DNA of 64,000 bases from Sophora flavescens (lineage: Eukaryota; Streptophyta; Magnoliopsida; Fabales; Fabaceae): the NCBI GenBank assembly GCA_030762895.1, contig CM061064.1, forward strand, positions 236,932,586-236,996,585, read 5' to 3'. Shown piece after piece: positions 45,194 to 58,719 of this stretch. Every line of letters begins with the position of its first letter. Position 1 is the first letter of the stretch. The notes beneath the pieces are model-generated. The model made no database searches. It was not told where the DNA came from and saw only the letters and a program-made list of their open reading frames with translations. Made by a program: the position numbers and the translations under genes.

Positions 45194-45858
45194 ATTCCAT
45201 CCTCGGAATTTACGTACCTGAAATCATATGGGGGTACTGCTGCTGAATGTCCGCCTCATGCTCCCAAGTAGCATCTCCGGTAACACTATCCTATTTGACC
45301 TTGACCAGGGGAATCTGTTTACCACGGAGTTCTTTAATCCTTCTATCTACAATCTTAGACGGTAAAGCCTCATTCTAGATTCTCTAGGAGTTGTATTGAC
45401 TTCGGCTCAATTACATGAGAAGGACTTGGGTAATATTTTCTCAATTGGGAAACATGAAAGACATCGTGAAGGTTGGAAAGGTTAGGAAGTAAGGCCATCT
45501 GGTAGGCTACTGGACCAATTCATCGAAGAATCTGAAATGGTCCAATGAATCGCGGAGTAAGCTTTCCAGACTTTATAGCTCTGCCAATTCTGGTCTTTGG
45601 AGTGAACCTCAAGAACACGTGATCACCTTCTTGGAACTCTAAGGGGCTCCTCCTCTTGTTACTGTAGCTCCTTTGCCTATCATGCGCTTCCTTCATTTTC
45701 TCCCTTATCCACCTGCCTTGTTCGGTGGTTTACTGTATCAAATCAGGACCCAACACTTGGCCCTCGCCAGTCTCATACCAACACAACGGAGTCCAACACT
45801 TTCTCCCATACAAAGCCTCATACGGTGCCATCCCGATACTGCTGTGGAAACTGTTAAT
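45194..45858 (-). pseudogene. Chromovirus integrase C-terminus and chromodomain
   Basis: On the minus strand, after the main frame stops at 45859, similarity continues across stops: the GMAPYEALYGR segment, the GPFQILR and VFHVSQL integrase tail, then a chromodomain-like segment (VDRRIKELRGKQIPLVKV ... ATWEHEADIQQQYP) at about 45220-45345. Chromodomains target such elements to marked chromatin. Several stops break it. Confidence 0.75.
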
Positions 45859-47205
45859 CTATGTGAATTTAATCAAAGGTAGGAACTTACCCCAACTACC
45901 GACATGTTCCAACACACAAGCTCTCAAAAGATCCTCCAAGGATTGAATTGTTCTCTCCGACTGTCCATCCGTCTGAGGATGATAATCAGAACTCATCCTT
46001 AACTTTGTTCCCAAAGAATTGTGTAACTGTCTCCAAAATCTAGATGTAAACCTAGGATCTCGGTCGGAGACAATACTCGACGGTACACCGTGCAACCTCA
46101 CAACTTCCTTGATGTAAATCCGGGTCAACTTCTCAAGACTGTAACTCTCACAAATAGGTAGGAAGTGAGCACACGTCGTCAACCTATCAATGATAACCCA
46201 AATCGCATCAAACCTCTTCGGAGTTCGTGGTAATACAACCACAAAGTCCATTGCTATATTATCCAATTTCCACTCAGGGATATCCAAGGACTGCAACAAC
46301 CCTGTGGGCTTTTGATGCTTTATCTTAGTTTTCTTACACACCAAATATGATAGAACATACTCCGTCGCTTCTTTCTTCATCTTCGGCCACCAAAACATTT
46401 TCTTCAAATCTTGATACATCTTGGTGGCTCCTAGGTGAAAACTCAACTTACTCTTGTGTGCCTCCTCTAAAATCATCTTCCTACTCTCTAAGTCCTCTAG
46501 CACACATATCCGATATCTAAATCTCAACACACCATCGGATCCTTTCCTAAACTCTGAAACTTTTCCATCATCTATGCCTCGACTTACTTCTAGCAAGTAT
46601 TCATCCTGATCCTGCTTAGCCTTAAGATCTCTCAAAAACTCACTGCCGATGGTGACCATACCTAAGCATATTCTATCCTCAGTCAAATCCATACCTAGGT
46701 TCATATCTCTAAACTGTTCAAGCAACTCCATCTCTTTCACCATCATTGCGGATACATGTAAAGATTTCCTACTGAGTGCATCTGCCACAACATTAGCCTT
46801 CCCTGGATGGTATTGAATATCAAACTCATAGTCCTTAATGAATTCCATCCATCTTCGCTGCCTCATGTTCAGCTCCTTCTGATCAAACAAATACTTTAAA
46901 CTCTTGTGATCACTGAACACATTGAACTTAGCTCCATAAAGATAGTGTCGCCATATCTTCAATGCGAATACAATGGTTGCTAACTCCAGATCATAGGTTG
47001 GGTAATTCCTTTCATGAACCCTCAACTGTCGGGAAGCATAAGCCACAACTCTTCCCTCTTGGATCAAAACACAACCCAATCCTTGATATGACGCGTCACA
47101 GTACACATCAAACTGTCCTAAGGGATCTGGTAATGTCATCACTGGAGATGTAGTCAACTTCTCCTTTAGCTTCTGAACGCTCTTCTCACACTTCTCGGTC
47201 CAAAC
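45859..47205 (-). pseudogene. Chromovirus RNase H and integrase
   Basis: A long open frame (about 448 codons) begins on the minus strand at the SIRE insertion. RNase H: FDVYCDASYQGLGCVL. The integrase core has D at AMDFVV, D at SDRDPRF and E at DGQSERTIQSLED. The integrase zinc-binding part reads HLGATKMYQDL ... YLVCKK; the first Cys of the usual C-x2-C is Tyr, so one zinc ligand is lost. The first codons continue the frame that ends at 58735: the segment KGTTFV joins WTEKCEKS across the SIRE, which confirms the interruption. Confidence 0.88.
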
Positions 47206-48774
47206 TGTTGGAACCAAAGTGGTTCTGGTTCACTTAATCTCTAGGTTTTGATGTTAACAAAAAGATTAAATTTGTTTGGCAAAGTGTTAGTCGAGATCTA
47301 ACTAGTTCTTTCAGTTATGCAGGAACGCTTTTATAAGTAAAAGAAACTTGGGATAAGTTCCAATTGAAAAATACGTGTCCAACCCTGTAGACGGGTTGCT
47401 CAAGAACTGTGGTAATTTTACCTTGTTTTATTTTAGTAGACGAGGCTATAAATGAATACCTAAATAACTTGTTGGGTACAGCAAGTCCAAAGACTTGAAA
47501 ATAAGCGCGTCCATCTTGCCACGTCAGCAGACGAGTGCTATCCTTGAAACTCAAGTATATATCCGTAGTGCCTAACTAAAATTCAGTAGAAGTCCATTGT
47601 GCCATGTCATTGGATGGAGTTTCTCTAAGGACTTAGCAAGTCCAAAGACTTATGTGGACGACCGCTCCTACCACACTAGTGGACAAGCAGAATAAAATCT
47701 TGAGTAGTTGCGTTCTTAATCTAAGTAGACAGTTCTATATGTTCTATATCTTTACTACCTTGAATATAATTTAATGCAATCTGGTCCACAATGAATTTAT
47801 TTCAAATGATTGATATTTATTTCAAATGAATATTTGTTCTTTCCATTTGTTTTTATCCTATTAATGTCTTATTTCCTTTGAGAAAATTCATAGTACTATC
47901 AAGAAAATACAAAAAGAAAAAAGTACAATTGGAATTGTAAAACAATCTATACGATGACATCTTTATTGCTGGACAAAAGCTGGGTTATACACAAAGGAGG
48001 AAATAAAGTTTTTAAGGTACAATTGCTCAGAGCATTGAGCCTCCATTTGTGATTTTCTGATAACCAAGGATGCTTTTCAACATGGCCAAAATCAAACTAT
48101 CAGTCTTAACGGATATCATGCATTTAATGCTATTTCTATAACGGAACTATTCAAATAATCGTTGATGATTCACAAGAGAAGTTGAAGACCACTATACATG
48201 TAGAAGGTCTCAAGCACTGAAGAACAACTTTTGCCATTTAAATATTTGCAAGATATTCAAAGCTCATATTCCCTTTGTAAACCAAAAGTCTGTAATTCTT
48301 AAGGATTGAATATTTGTGAAAATATTCAATAGATCTTAAACCTTCATACCCTCATATATAGTGGGTTAGAAAGATCTTAGAAAAATCTCTGTGATAGAGT
48401 TAGAGCCTGAAGAGGCTTGGCAAGAAAGCAATACTTGTAGCCTGGAGAGGTGAAGAATACTTGTTGTAGAAACTATTTGGAAATAGTGGAGAAAATCCTT
48501 TAAGTAGAAGTGTCTGGGCGTAGCTCTTTGTTGGAAGAGAGTGAACCGGGATAAAATACCTGAGTGAATTTTCTATCCCTTATCCTTTACAGTTTTATTT
48601 ATTTTTACTAAATGTGGGATTTGATTTTGGTTTTGTTAATCTTTTAAAGGATTTCTTGTGTGCTTAATCTTTTTATCTTCTGCTTGTGAAAAGGTTTTCT
48701 CAAAAAGGGTTTTTGCAAAAATAATTAACAAACACAATTTAACCCCCTTCTTGTGTTTGACTGTGCCAACTTCA
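47206..48774 (+). mobile_element. SIRE 5' LTR
   Basis: 1569 bp, TGTTGGAACC to CAACTTCA. It contains about 235 bases (roughly 47360-47597) absent from the 3' LTR. Confidence 0.9.
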
Positions 48775-48776
48775 GT

Positions 48777-48794
48777 TGGTATCAGAGCTTAGCC
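48777..48794 (+). other. SIRE primer-binding site
   Basis: TGGTATCAGAGCTTAGCC, two bases after the 5' LTR, complementary to initiator tRNA-Met. Confidence 0.9.
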
Positions 48795-48845
48795 TTGATA
48801 GGGTTGAGCATCTAACAAGTGCTTAGGCAGTACGATCCTACAATC

Positions 48846-50543
48846 ATGGATGCAGAAGGACAAGCTATCAACAGACCCCCTCTCTTTGATGGAAATGATT
48901 ATGATTTTTGGAAAAAGAGCATGATGATATTCTTGGATGCACATAATGCTAACATCTGGGAATTAATTGAAAATGGCTACACTGAGCCAAGGAGTGAAGC
49001 TGGAGCTACAGTGCCTAGAGCTGAATGGATTCAAAAGCAGAAAATCCAACATCAACTAAACTTGAAAGCTAAGCACTATCTCATGTGTGCTATCACCAGA
49101 TCTGAGTATGACAAGGTTCATAGTTGAAACACAGCTAAAGAAATCTGGGATACTCTTGCATTAGCTCATGAAGGTTCCTCACAAGTGAAGGAATCAAAGA
49201 TAAGCATGCTGGCTCACCAGTATGAGCTATACAAGATGGCCGATCATGAAACTACAGACCAGATGTTTGGAAGATGCCACACAATCACCAACAGTCTCAA
49301 TTCTCTTGGATAGGTCTATGAGAATAGAGATCATGTGAGAAATTTTTTGAGAAGTCTCTCAAAGCAGTGGAGACCTAAGGTAACTGCTATCCAGGAAGCA
49401 AAGAATCTGAATACTCTTTCTCTGGAACAGCTTCTGGGGTCATTAAAAGTTCATGAACTTGAACTTAATGAAGAGGAAAACTCCATAAAAGGAAAGTCCA
49501 TTTCCTTAAAGGCCAAGAAAGCTAGTTCCTCAAAGATGCTTAAAGTTGTTGAGTCCTCAGATGAAGCTGATTCATCAAATAATGGAGATGACTCAGATGA
49601 GAATGAACTATCTTTCATCTCCAGAAAAATCCAACACATGTGGAGAAAGAAAGGTGGATTCAAAAGGAAGCAGTTCAACAAAAGATTCTCCAAGGAGAAG
49701 TCAAATTCGAAGGAGAAAGGCCCATCCCTGTGTTTTGAATGTAAGAAACCAGGACACTTCAAAGCTGACTGCCCATAGCTGAAGGAGAAAAAGAAATTCT
49801 TCAAAAAGAAGAAAGGCTTGATGGCTACATGGGAGGATCTTTACCCGTCTTCTTCAGATGAAGAAGATGAAGCAGGAGAAGAAGCAAACATTTGCTTCAT
49901 GGTTGACACTGCATCAGAAAGTGAATTCATTGATGCCGAGGTAATAGAATCTGATCCATCTGCTCTTCAAACTGTTTTTGATGAATTGTTGCATGAATCA
50001 TGTATACTGTCTAAAGAGTATAAGAGTCTCAAAAAGAAGTTTATTAAACTTTCTATAGATTATGATAAGGTCTACACATTAAATCAAAACCTTAAGGATG
50101 AGAATGAAACATTAAAATCAAACAATGTTAGTCTGGCTGACAAGACTAAGTGTAAGTCTAATAGCTTTTGTGAAGTTGAACAACTGAAACAAGAAGTGAC
50201 ATACTTGACAGACTCTCTATCAAAACTGGTTGGTAGCTCAGATAAATTAAACCTTATATTAAGATATTCTAGATCACTACGTGATAAATCTGGCATTAGT
50301 TATGATAAAGAGAAGCAAGATGCATCTTTGAATAAACCAAAAGTTCATACACAATATAAGGCCTCTAAAGTCCATCCACAGTACACTAAGTCAAAACCAA
50401 GCCCTTCCAATACTTACTGTAAAGTATGTGGAAAAAGTGGGCAAGTGTCATCTAAATGCATACATAACAAACATGCAAAGCATTCACGACCTATGATCAC
50501 TAACAAGAAAGGACCCAAGTCAATTTGGGTACCTAAAGATTAG
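48846..50543 (+). pseudogene. SIRE gag (three in-frame stops)
   Basis: Gag starts at ATG 48846 (MDAEGQAINRPPLFDGNDY) with the Copia gag domain (YDFWKKSMMIFLDAHN). One frame is kept to 50543 apart from stops at 49125, 49311 and 49776. A zinc knuckle CFECKKPGHFKADC lies just before the third stop. A second one (CKVCGKSGQVSSKC, about 50419-50460) has Gln in place of the zinc-binding His. The middle is acidic and coiled-coil-like. Two knuckles and a long C-terminal gag are typical of SIRE. Confidence 0.87.
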
Positions 50544-53500
50544 ATAATCCCTGTTGCAGATCTGCTTAACAACATGAAAGAAACAGAAGTCCTAGTACTT
50601 GGACAGTGGATGCTCACGACACATGACAGGAGAAAAGTGTATGTTCTAAGACCTTAGACCCAAAGATGGTGGCTGGGTCACTTTTGGAGGAAACCTAAAA
50701 GGAAAGATCATTGGTATAGATAAAATTGGTAAACATCCTTTTCCCTCCATTGATAATGTTCTGTTAGTAAATGGTCTTAAACACAATCTGCTTAGCATTA
50801 GTCAATTATGTGATAGTGGGTTTGCTGTTTCTTTTGATAAGAATATGTGTACTGTCAAGAAAGCTGATGGATCACTCCTATTCACTGCCCAGAGGCAAAA
50901 CAATCTGTATAAGAATGACATAGAGGACCTCTCAAATCAAAGTGTCTCATGTCTAGTGTCCATTGAGGATGAACGATGGATTTGGCACAAAAGGTTGGGT
51001 CATGCAAGTTTGAGATTAATCTCAAAACTGAAAAATCATAACCTTGTAAGAGGTCTACCAAACCTTAGTTTCAAATCTGATGCTCTCTGTGATGCATGTC
51101 AGAAGGGAAAACAAGTCAAAGGTTCCTTTGAATCTAAGAATGTTGTTAGTACCAACAGACCACTAGAATTGCTACACCTTGATCTCTTTGGTCCAACAAG
51201 GACAGCCTCTGTTAGTGGTAAGAAATATGGTCTTGTCATAGTAGACGACTACACTAGATGGACATGGGTTATGTTACTTGCTCACAAGGATGAGTCATTC
51301 AAGGTCTTTTCTATATTCTACAAATGTGTACAAAATGAAAAAGGCATGTGTATAGCTTCAATTAGAAGTGATCATGGGGGAGAATTTGTCAATTAGCTAT
51401 TCCATGAGTTTTGTGAAGAAGGTGGTATTCAACACAACTTCTCAATACCAAGAACACCACAGCAAAATGGTGTGGTAGAGAGAAAGAACAGATCTCTTCA
51501 AGAGATGGCTAGGACTATACTCAATGACAATTCTGTCCCTAAGCACTTCTGGGCTGAAGCTGTGAACACTGCCTGCCACATTCAGAACAGAATATACATT
51601 AGACCTATTCTAAATAAGACTCCTTATGAATTGTGGAAAGGTAGAAAACCCAACATTTCATATTTCCACCCTTTCGGATGTAAATGCTATATTTTGAATA
51701 CAAAAGATCAACTTAGTAAATTTGATGTTAAAATAGATAATGGAATCCTTCTAGGATTTTCTTAAACTTCAAAAGGCTTTAGTTGTAGAAGAATGTATTC
51801 ATGTAAAATTTGATGACAATCAGCCTGATAAGAGACTATCAAAACTAGATGAAGCTTTTGCAGATCTTGATCTAAATATTTCAGGAGAGAAACCGGAAAT
51901 CAAGTATGATATCCAAGTAGACGACTCTTCTCAACAACAACCTGAAACGTCTACCTCTCAACAAGAAAATGCTTAGAAATCTTGGTATTTCAGAAACTAC
52001 CATCCTCAAGATCAAATCATTGGTGACCCCAATGACAAGCTAAGAACTAGGTCAACCTTCAGAGAACAAAGTGATTCTGCTCTCGTCTCTGAATGTGAAC
52101 CGAAAACAGTGGACGAAGCTCTACTGGACGAAGGATGGATTCTAGCTATGCAAGAAGAGCTTAATCGGTTTGAGAGAAGTGAAGTCTGGATGCTTGTACC
52201 CATGCCTAAAGACAAGTCAATCATTGGAACAAAGTGGGTCTATAGAAACAAGCTTGATGAAGATGGTAAGGTTGTGAGAAACAAGGAAAGACTTGTTGCT
52301 CAAGGCTACTCTCAAGAAGAAGGTATAGACTACACTGAAACTTTTGCACCGGTTGCTAGGATAGAAGCTATAAGAATTTTAATATCGTTTGTTGCACATC
52401 ATAGCTTTATGCTTTTTCAAATGGATGTTAAAAGTGCTTTTTTGAATGGCTTTATTAATGAAGAAGTATATGTCATGCAACCTCCAGGGTTTGAAAATAC
52501 AAATCACCCTGAACATATTTATAAGCTTAAGAAAGCACTGTATGGACTTAAACAAGCTCCTAGAGTTTGTTACGATAGGTTAAGTTCGTTTCTAATGGAA
52601 AATGTTTTTAACAGAGGAAAAGTAGACACAACTCTATTTAGAAAGTCTATTAAGTCAGATTTCATTATAGTACAGATTTATGTTGATGATATCATTTTCG
52701 GTGCTACTAATGAATCTTTATGCAAGGAATTCTCTAAGTTAATGCAAAAAGAATTTGAAATGAGCATGATGGGAGAACTCAAATTCTTCCTTGGACTTCA
52801 AGTTAAACAGTCTATGGACGAGGTATACATCCATCAGACTAAGTATACAAAGGAACTTCTAAAGAGGTTTAATATGGATGATTGCAAACCTATGAATACT
52901 CCTATGCATCCCACTTCAATACTGAACAAAGATGATAAAGAGAAAATGGTAGATTAAAAGGTATATAGAGGTATGATAGGATCTCTTTTATATCTGACTG
53001 CGTCTAGGCCTGATATAATGTTCTGTGTTTGTTTATGTGCTCGTTTTCAATACGATCATAGAGAGTCTCATCTCTCAGCAGTTAAAAGAATATTTAGATA
53101 TTTAAAAGGTACTACTAATCTGGGCTTGTGCTTTAAGAAAAATGATTATTACATATTAGTTGGTTTTTGTGATGCTTACTATGCTGGTGATAGAATTGAA
53201 AGAAAAAGCACCAGTGGAGGATGTCACTTCATTGGAGCTAACCTAGTATCATGGTCAAGAAAAAGGCAAAGTACCATTGCTCTATCAACCGTTGAAGCAG
53301 AATACATATCAGCTGCAAGCTACTGCTCACAACTTCTATGGATCAAACATCAATTGGAGGACTACAATGTATTTGTAAGTAGTATTCCACTTATGTGTGA
53401 TAATACTGCTGCAATCAATTTATCTAAGAATCCAATATTGCATTCTAGAGCTAAGCATATAGAAATCAAACATCATTTTATTAGGGATTATGTGCAAAAA

Positions 53501-53623
53501 GGTGTGTTTGATGTTCAATTTGTAGATACTGACCACCAATGTGCAGATATCTTCACTAAACCTCTTGCTGAGGACAGATTTATCTTTATAACAAAGCATT
53601 TGAATATGTTGTATGTGGATTGA
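50544..53623 (+). pseudogene. SIRE pol: protease, integrase, RT, RNase H
   Basis: Pol lies in the +1 frame relative to gag. The protease core is LDSGCSRHMTGEK at about 50599-50637, with a stop just before it. The integrase has HKRLGHASLRLI ... CDACQKGK, then LDLFGP, SDHGGEF and VERKNRS; stops are at 51394-51396 and 51763-51765. After a broken linker (51766-52108), RT has FQMDVKSAFLNGF and the YVDD core at 52679-52690. A stop at 52955 is followed by RNase H (SASYCSQLLWIKH, KHIEIKHHFI). The RNase H start reads CDAYYAG, where Copia elements usually have CDADYAG, so an acidic residue is lost. The order IN before RT confirms Copia. Confidence 0.9.
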
Positions 53624-54077
53624 GCTAGTTAATTGTTAATTTGGTCATCCATTACATGTTTCCTCTGCACGTTCACTAGTCATAACGTCTATAGCAAGTA
53701 AAATCTACGCGTCCACTACATATGTCTTTACGCGTCCACTCTTAGTCTTGTGTGGACTCGTCTATGCACACATTTATTGCTTATATTAATTTGTTCTTGA
53801 ACACACTTAAATAAAATGATTCTCTTTCCTTGTTGAGTCAGCTACCCTCATCAATCCCATCGTAACTTTTTACGATCCCAAGTTACCAACGTCGTTTTAC
53901 ACTTAATGATATGTCTTGTCATTATTTTTTTAAAAGTGTTGGTTTTCAGAAATCTTTAAAAGTAACCTCTTTCCCTCTGAAAATCTTTTCACGTCTCTTC
54001 ATCCCTAACAATCTCTCTCTCTGAATCTTAAGAACTCTCTGTCTCCCTTATTCTTCCAAAACTCATCTTACTCAATA

Positions 54078-56950
54078 ATGGCTTCAACCTCTGCTCCCAT
54101 TCCTGCTTTTACAACTAACACTATGTCCATATCTGTGGAACATAATTTCAACTTTTGGATTATACAAGAATACAATCTGGATGTCAGTAAGTTCATTAAC
54201 GCTGCTGGATGGGATGGAATCTTTCTGGAATCTTTCTGGAAAAGGTCTCAGTGGAGGGGAGGGAATTCTGGAGAAGACCAAAGATCTCTGAAACAGAAGT
54301 GGTTGGGTTTGTACTGGAAAGGAGTGTGATAGTAAAAGAGAAAACCATCTCTAATGTGATTGCTTGTGCTCAAGAAGGATTGGTCTTCACAGAGAACTGG
54401 GAAGAAGACCTAGGTGGTCCAGAGACAATTGATGTTACCCTTATGAGGCAAGACAACGTGAGAACTCATTCTTGGAAATCCTCTGAGATGAAAGTTCACA
54501 TCAGGATTCTTCACCAGATTCTGAACAAGGTGGTGCTGCATAAGATTGCCTCTAAGGACAATTTATTAGCTCTTCACAAGTTCTGTCTTTGCCATCTGGT
54601 TTTTGAAACAAAGATTAACCTACCCTTGATCCTATTTCATCATTTCAAAGATGCCATTACCAACAGAGAATCTGCTTCTCACATTACTTTCACTCATCTT
54701 CTGTCAAAAATTCTCAAGAAGCAAGGCGTGTACGACGTTCTAAGTGCAAAGCCTAAGGATGAACAAGAAAGACTCCTTCGTGAGAAAGGATTGCAAGTTG
54801 TTGATTTTGGCAGAGTTAATCTCGGTAGCATGCAACTCAGCACTTACAAGCAAGTGGAGTTGGCAAAGCTTGAAGAGAAAATGAAGATTAAGGAAGAATC
54901 ACTTGAAGCCAACGAAGCTGCAATCCTTGGTTTAAAGAAAGGAACCAAGAGGAAGACTGTGGCTGTGAGGCAACCCTTTCCTAAGAGGATTACTAGAGGA
55001 TCTGTCCCCTCTATATCTTCTGGTGCTACTCTTCCACTTGCACCAAAAAGGATAAGGAAAGTCATCATGTCTGAAGAAGAAGATGATGATGAACTTCCTA
55101 TTGTTGCCATTCTAGAAAAGCAAGCTGCTGCTGTTGTTGGTCCGATTACCAAGAAGAAGAGGCAACCAGCAAAGAAAGCTAGAACAACCTTGGCTTGAGG
55201 TAGTAATTTTTGCTGATGACCCTGTTAGGTTAGCAGTAGATGAATTAGTGTCTAATTTGAGAATTCAGGATGATAATGTCTCTTCTCTACATGATGTGAA
55301 TGATGTTTATGTTCCTACCCTGCCATAATCACCACCCTCACCACTAACACATATAGACAATAGCATTAACATTGGAGCCCCCTTTCCTAAACCCTTGAAA
55401 ACTTTGTTTCCACCCATGATTCCCTTTTCCACTCTCTATACTGGCAAATCTGAAAATTGGGCCAAAGTACGGAGAGAATGGAAAATACTATTCCACATCA
55501 TTCCACAAGAACCAGAACTTATTCTAACAAAGTGGTATCCCTAGGCTGAGTATGAGTATGAACCCCTCAACATCTATCCATACTGGGTCAACCCTGAACC
55601 CCACACTCCAACTGGCCCATTCCCTTCCCAAATGTTCAATGAACATGGACCTCTCCTCACCCACCTTCCCCAACAAAGATTCCCTGCCAGAAAAATCTAC
55701 CCCAACCTAGTGAAACTTCCACCTCTTAAACCATTCACTGATGGAGTAGAAAGAGTCATCATATCTGATTGGCATACTAATCCTGGAAAGAAGGATCTTG
55801 GGAGTGTTCTCGAGAAAAGAGCCAGATCCTTCAGAAAAATTCCTTTTGTCATGGATAAGACTACAAAATGGATGACTTTCAAATACCTAAGAGTATATGG
55901 AGCTGCTGTTGATTAGTTTGTGGACACTCTCATGTATGAGATTCTGAAATGGGAATTCAGCCACTTCAGAGCAGACAGAACTACACGGTTTGTCCCTCCA
56001 ACCTGGTTAAAACACTCTACTTCTACAAATGTTGGAGTCAAGCCCAACAAGATCTGTCCTAGGTTGTCAATGATCAATCTAAGCAAGGACAAGGACAGGA
56101 AGCATCCAAGGCACAAAGGAAAGATGCCAGTAGTTGAAGACATTATGCTAGATCTCAATTCTTAACCCTTTGACCACTCACGGATGGATTATATTCAATC
56201 TTTGCCAATTGAGATGGTCACTGAGGCTAATTATGCATGAGCTTTCTGGAAATCCCACCTAATTCAGAGGCAGATGTGGACTCTCTCGAGTCAGATATTT
56301 GATCATCAAAGATCTGTGGGGACTGCCAATAACCAGCCGTGATGTGGAAATTCCTAATCCTGTTCATTGGGCAAAGGATGTCCCTGAGCTAGTTCTACAA
56401 TATGCCTTTACCTCAGCTTCAACCTCATCCCCTGAGCATACAACATAAGAATTAGTTGTAGAAGGCCCTGAGCTAAATGTAGAAATCTTCTCAAAACCTG
56501 CTTTTGAACCTTCAACTCCCTTAGCTGATGTCGTTTCTATTGCTACTGTTGAACCAACTCTGACAGAGCAATCTGATGAGTTTTGTGCTTCTAAGCAAGG
56601 TGTTGAGTCTGCTAAGACATCTTCTCAACCATTAGCTCTTGCTATGGTTCATCCTCCATCCCAAGCTCAAGATACTGTCTTAGACTCTACTGAGAGCTCA
56701 AGACAATTATCCTGGCCACTAAATCTTGAGGACATCATTGGCAGAATTGTTGATGATAAGATCGGTAAGATAGTTGAAGAAAAGATAGAACAGATGGCAC
56801 AACAGATTGAGAAAAGAGTATAAAATCAAGTTCAAGATACCTTGGCCCCTACAAATGCAATGGTGACTCAAATGCTGACCTTATTAATGGATTTTCAAAA
56901 AAGCCAAAATCCAAATCCAAACCAACCCCCTCCACCACCTCCTTCTACCT
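54078..56950 (+). pseudogene. SIRE envelope-like region
   Basis: Downstream of pol. An ATG frame at 54078 (83 codons) shifts into a longer one (to 55198), then into fragments at 55632-55916 and 55920-56165, and finally a Pro-rich stretch ending near 56947. The middle has a helical, charged segment (TYKQVELAKLEEKMKIKEES) and a basic KKKRQPAKKAR end. SIRE elements have an ORF here that has been called envelope-like, although its function is unproven. No clear signal peptide or membrane segment is visible. Broken by frameshifts and stops. Confidence 0.7.
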
Positions 56951-57385
56951 AAATCTTTTCTTTCTTATCTTATTTGTTTTACTGACAATGATGGTCCACT
57001 CCTTTTACCTTTTTGTCTGATGACAAAAAAAGGGGATAAAAGAAAGAGATTAAATTTTATATACAGAGTTTTTGTCAGCATTAGTTTAATCTATTCATGT
57101 TTAATCTATTCATCTTTTTGATACATTGCCTTGACTTCTTATGCCTAAATTTTGTCTAAATTAAATTATGCTCTGATACTGGTTTGATCTGGTTATTCAC
57201 ATATGTTTGATAGGCTTCTATCTTGTTCTGATAACTTATATTATCTTGCAAATAAGACTTAGTTTTATATTCCTTAAACTGCCTTGATCTGATGAATGCT
57301 GTGTCTTAGGGGGAGCCTTGCAAACTCTCTTAGAATTTGCTATTTAAATTTAATCAGTTTTTGTCATCATCAAAAAGGGGGAGAT
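56951..57385 (+). other. SIRE 3' untranslated region with polypurine tract
   Basis: Non-coding. The purine tract AAAAAGGGGGAGAT (57372-57385) directly precedes the 3' LTR. A similar AAAAAAAGGGGA is at 57025-57036. Confidence 0.8.
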
Positions 57386-58719
57386 TGTTGGAACCAAAGT
57401 GGTTCTGTTTCACTTAATCTCTAGGTTTTGATGTTAACAAAAGGATTAAATTTGTTTGGCAAAGTGTTAGACGAGATCTAACTAGTGCTTTCAGTTATGC
57501 AGGAACACTTTTATAAGTAAAATAAATTTGGGATAAGTTCTATTGTGCCACGTCATTGGACGGATTTTCTCTAAGGACTTAGCAAGTCCAAAGACTTGTG
57601 TGGACGAGCGCTCCTACCACACCAGTGGACGAGCATAATAAAATCTTGAGTAGGTGCGTTCTTAATCTAAGTAGATGGTTCTATATGTTCTATATCTTTA
57701 CTACCTTGAATATGATTTAATACAATCTGGTCCACGATGAATTTATTTCAAATGATTGATATTTATTTCAAATGAATATTTGTTCTTCCCTTTTGTTTTT
57801 ATCCGATTAATGTCTTGTTTCCTTTGAGAAAATTCATATTACTATCAAGGAAATACAAAAAAGCAAAAAGTACAATTGGAATTGCAAAACAATCTGTACG
57901 ATGACATCTTTATTACTGGACAAAAGCATGGTTATACAAAAAGGAGGAAAGAAAGTTTTTAAGGTACAACTGCTCAGAACATTGAGCCTCCATTTGTGAT
58001 TTTCTGATAACCAAGGATGCTTTTCAACATGGCCAAAATCAAACTATCAGTCTCAACGGATATCATGCATTAAATGCTATCTCTATAACGGAACTATTCA
58101 AATAACCATTGAAGATTCACAAGAGAAGTTGAAGACCACTATATATGTAGAAGGTCTCAAGCACTGAAGAACAACTTTTGCCATTTAAATATTTGTAAGA
58201 TATTCAAAGCTCATATTCCATTTATAAAGCAAAAGTATGTAATTCTTGAGGATTGAATATTTGTGAAAATATTCATAAGATCTTAAACCTTCATATCCTC
58301 ACATATAGTGAGTTAGAAAGATTTTAGAAAAATCTGTGATAGAGTTAGAGCCCGAAGAGGCTTGGCAAGAAAGCAATACCTGTAGCCAGGAGAGGTGAAG
58401 AATACTTTTTTTAGAAACTATTTGGAAATAGTGGAGAAAATCCTTCAAGTAGAAGGGACTGGACGTAGCTCTTGGTTGGAAGAGAGTGAACCAGGATAAA
58501 ATACCTGAGTGAATTTTCTATCCCTTATCCTTTACAGTTTTATTTATTTTTACTAACCGTGGGATTTGATTTTGGTTTTGTTAATCTTTTAAAGGATTTC
58601 TTGTGTGCTTAATCTTTTTATCTTCTGCTTGTGAAAAGGTTTTCTCAAAAAGGGTTTTTGAGAAAATAATTAAAAAACACAATTCAACCCCCTTATTGTG
58701 TTTGCATGTGCCAACTTCA
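57386..58719 (+). mobile_element. SIRE 3' LTR (235-bp deletion)
   Basis: 1334 bp; collinear with the 5' LTR except for a single large deletion near 57539. The deletion boundary lies at short shared sequence (AAGTTC/AAGTC). Confidence 0.9.

Larger units (their letters stand above)
47206..58719 (+). mobile_element. SIRE-type Copia element, 11.5 kb, TSD CAAAC
   Basis: Bounded by TG at 47206 and CA at 58719 with exact CAAAC on both sides (47201-47205, 58720-58724). LTRs of 1569 and 1334 bp, PBS for initiator tRNA-Met, gag, pol in the order protease-integrase-RT-RNase H, then an extra region of about 2.9 kb downstream of pol. That extra region is the mark of SIRE/Maximus elements. Several stops and frameshifts; not autonomous. 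It interrupts chromovirus pol in opposite orientation. Confidence 0.93.

Noticed and set aside
48777..48794. tRNA gene fragment
   Set aside because: It is only the 18-base primer-binding site next to an LTR, not a tRNA gene.
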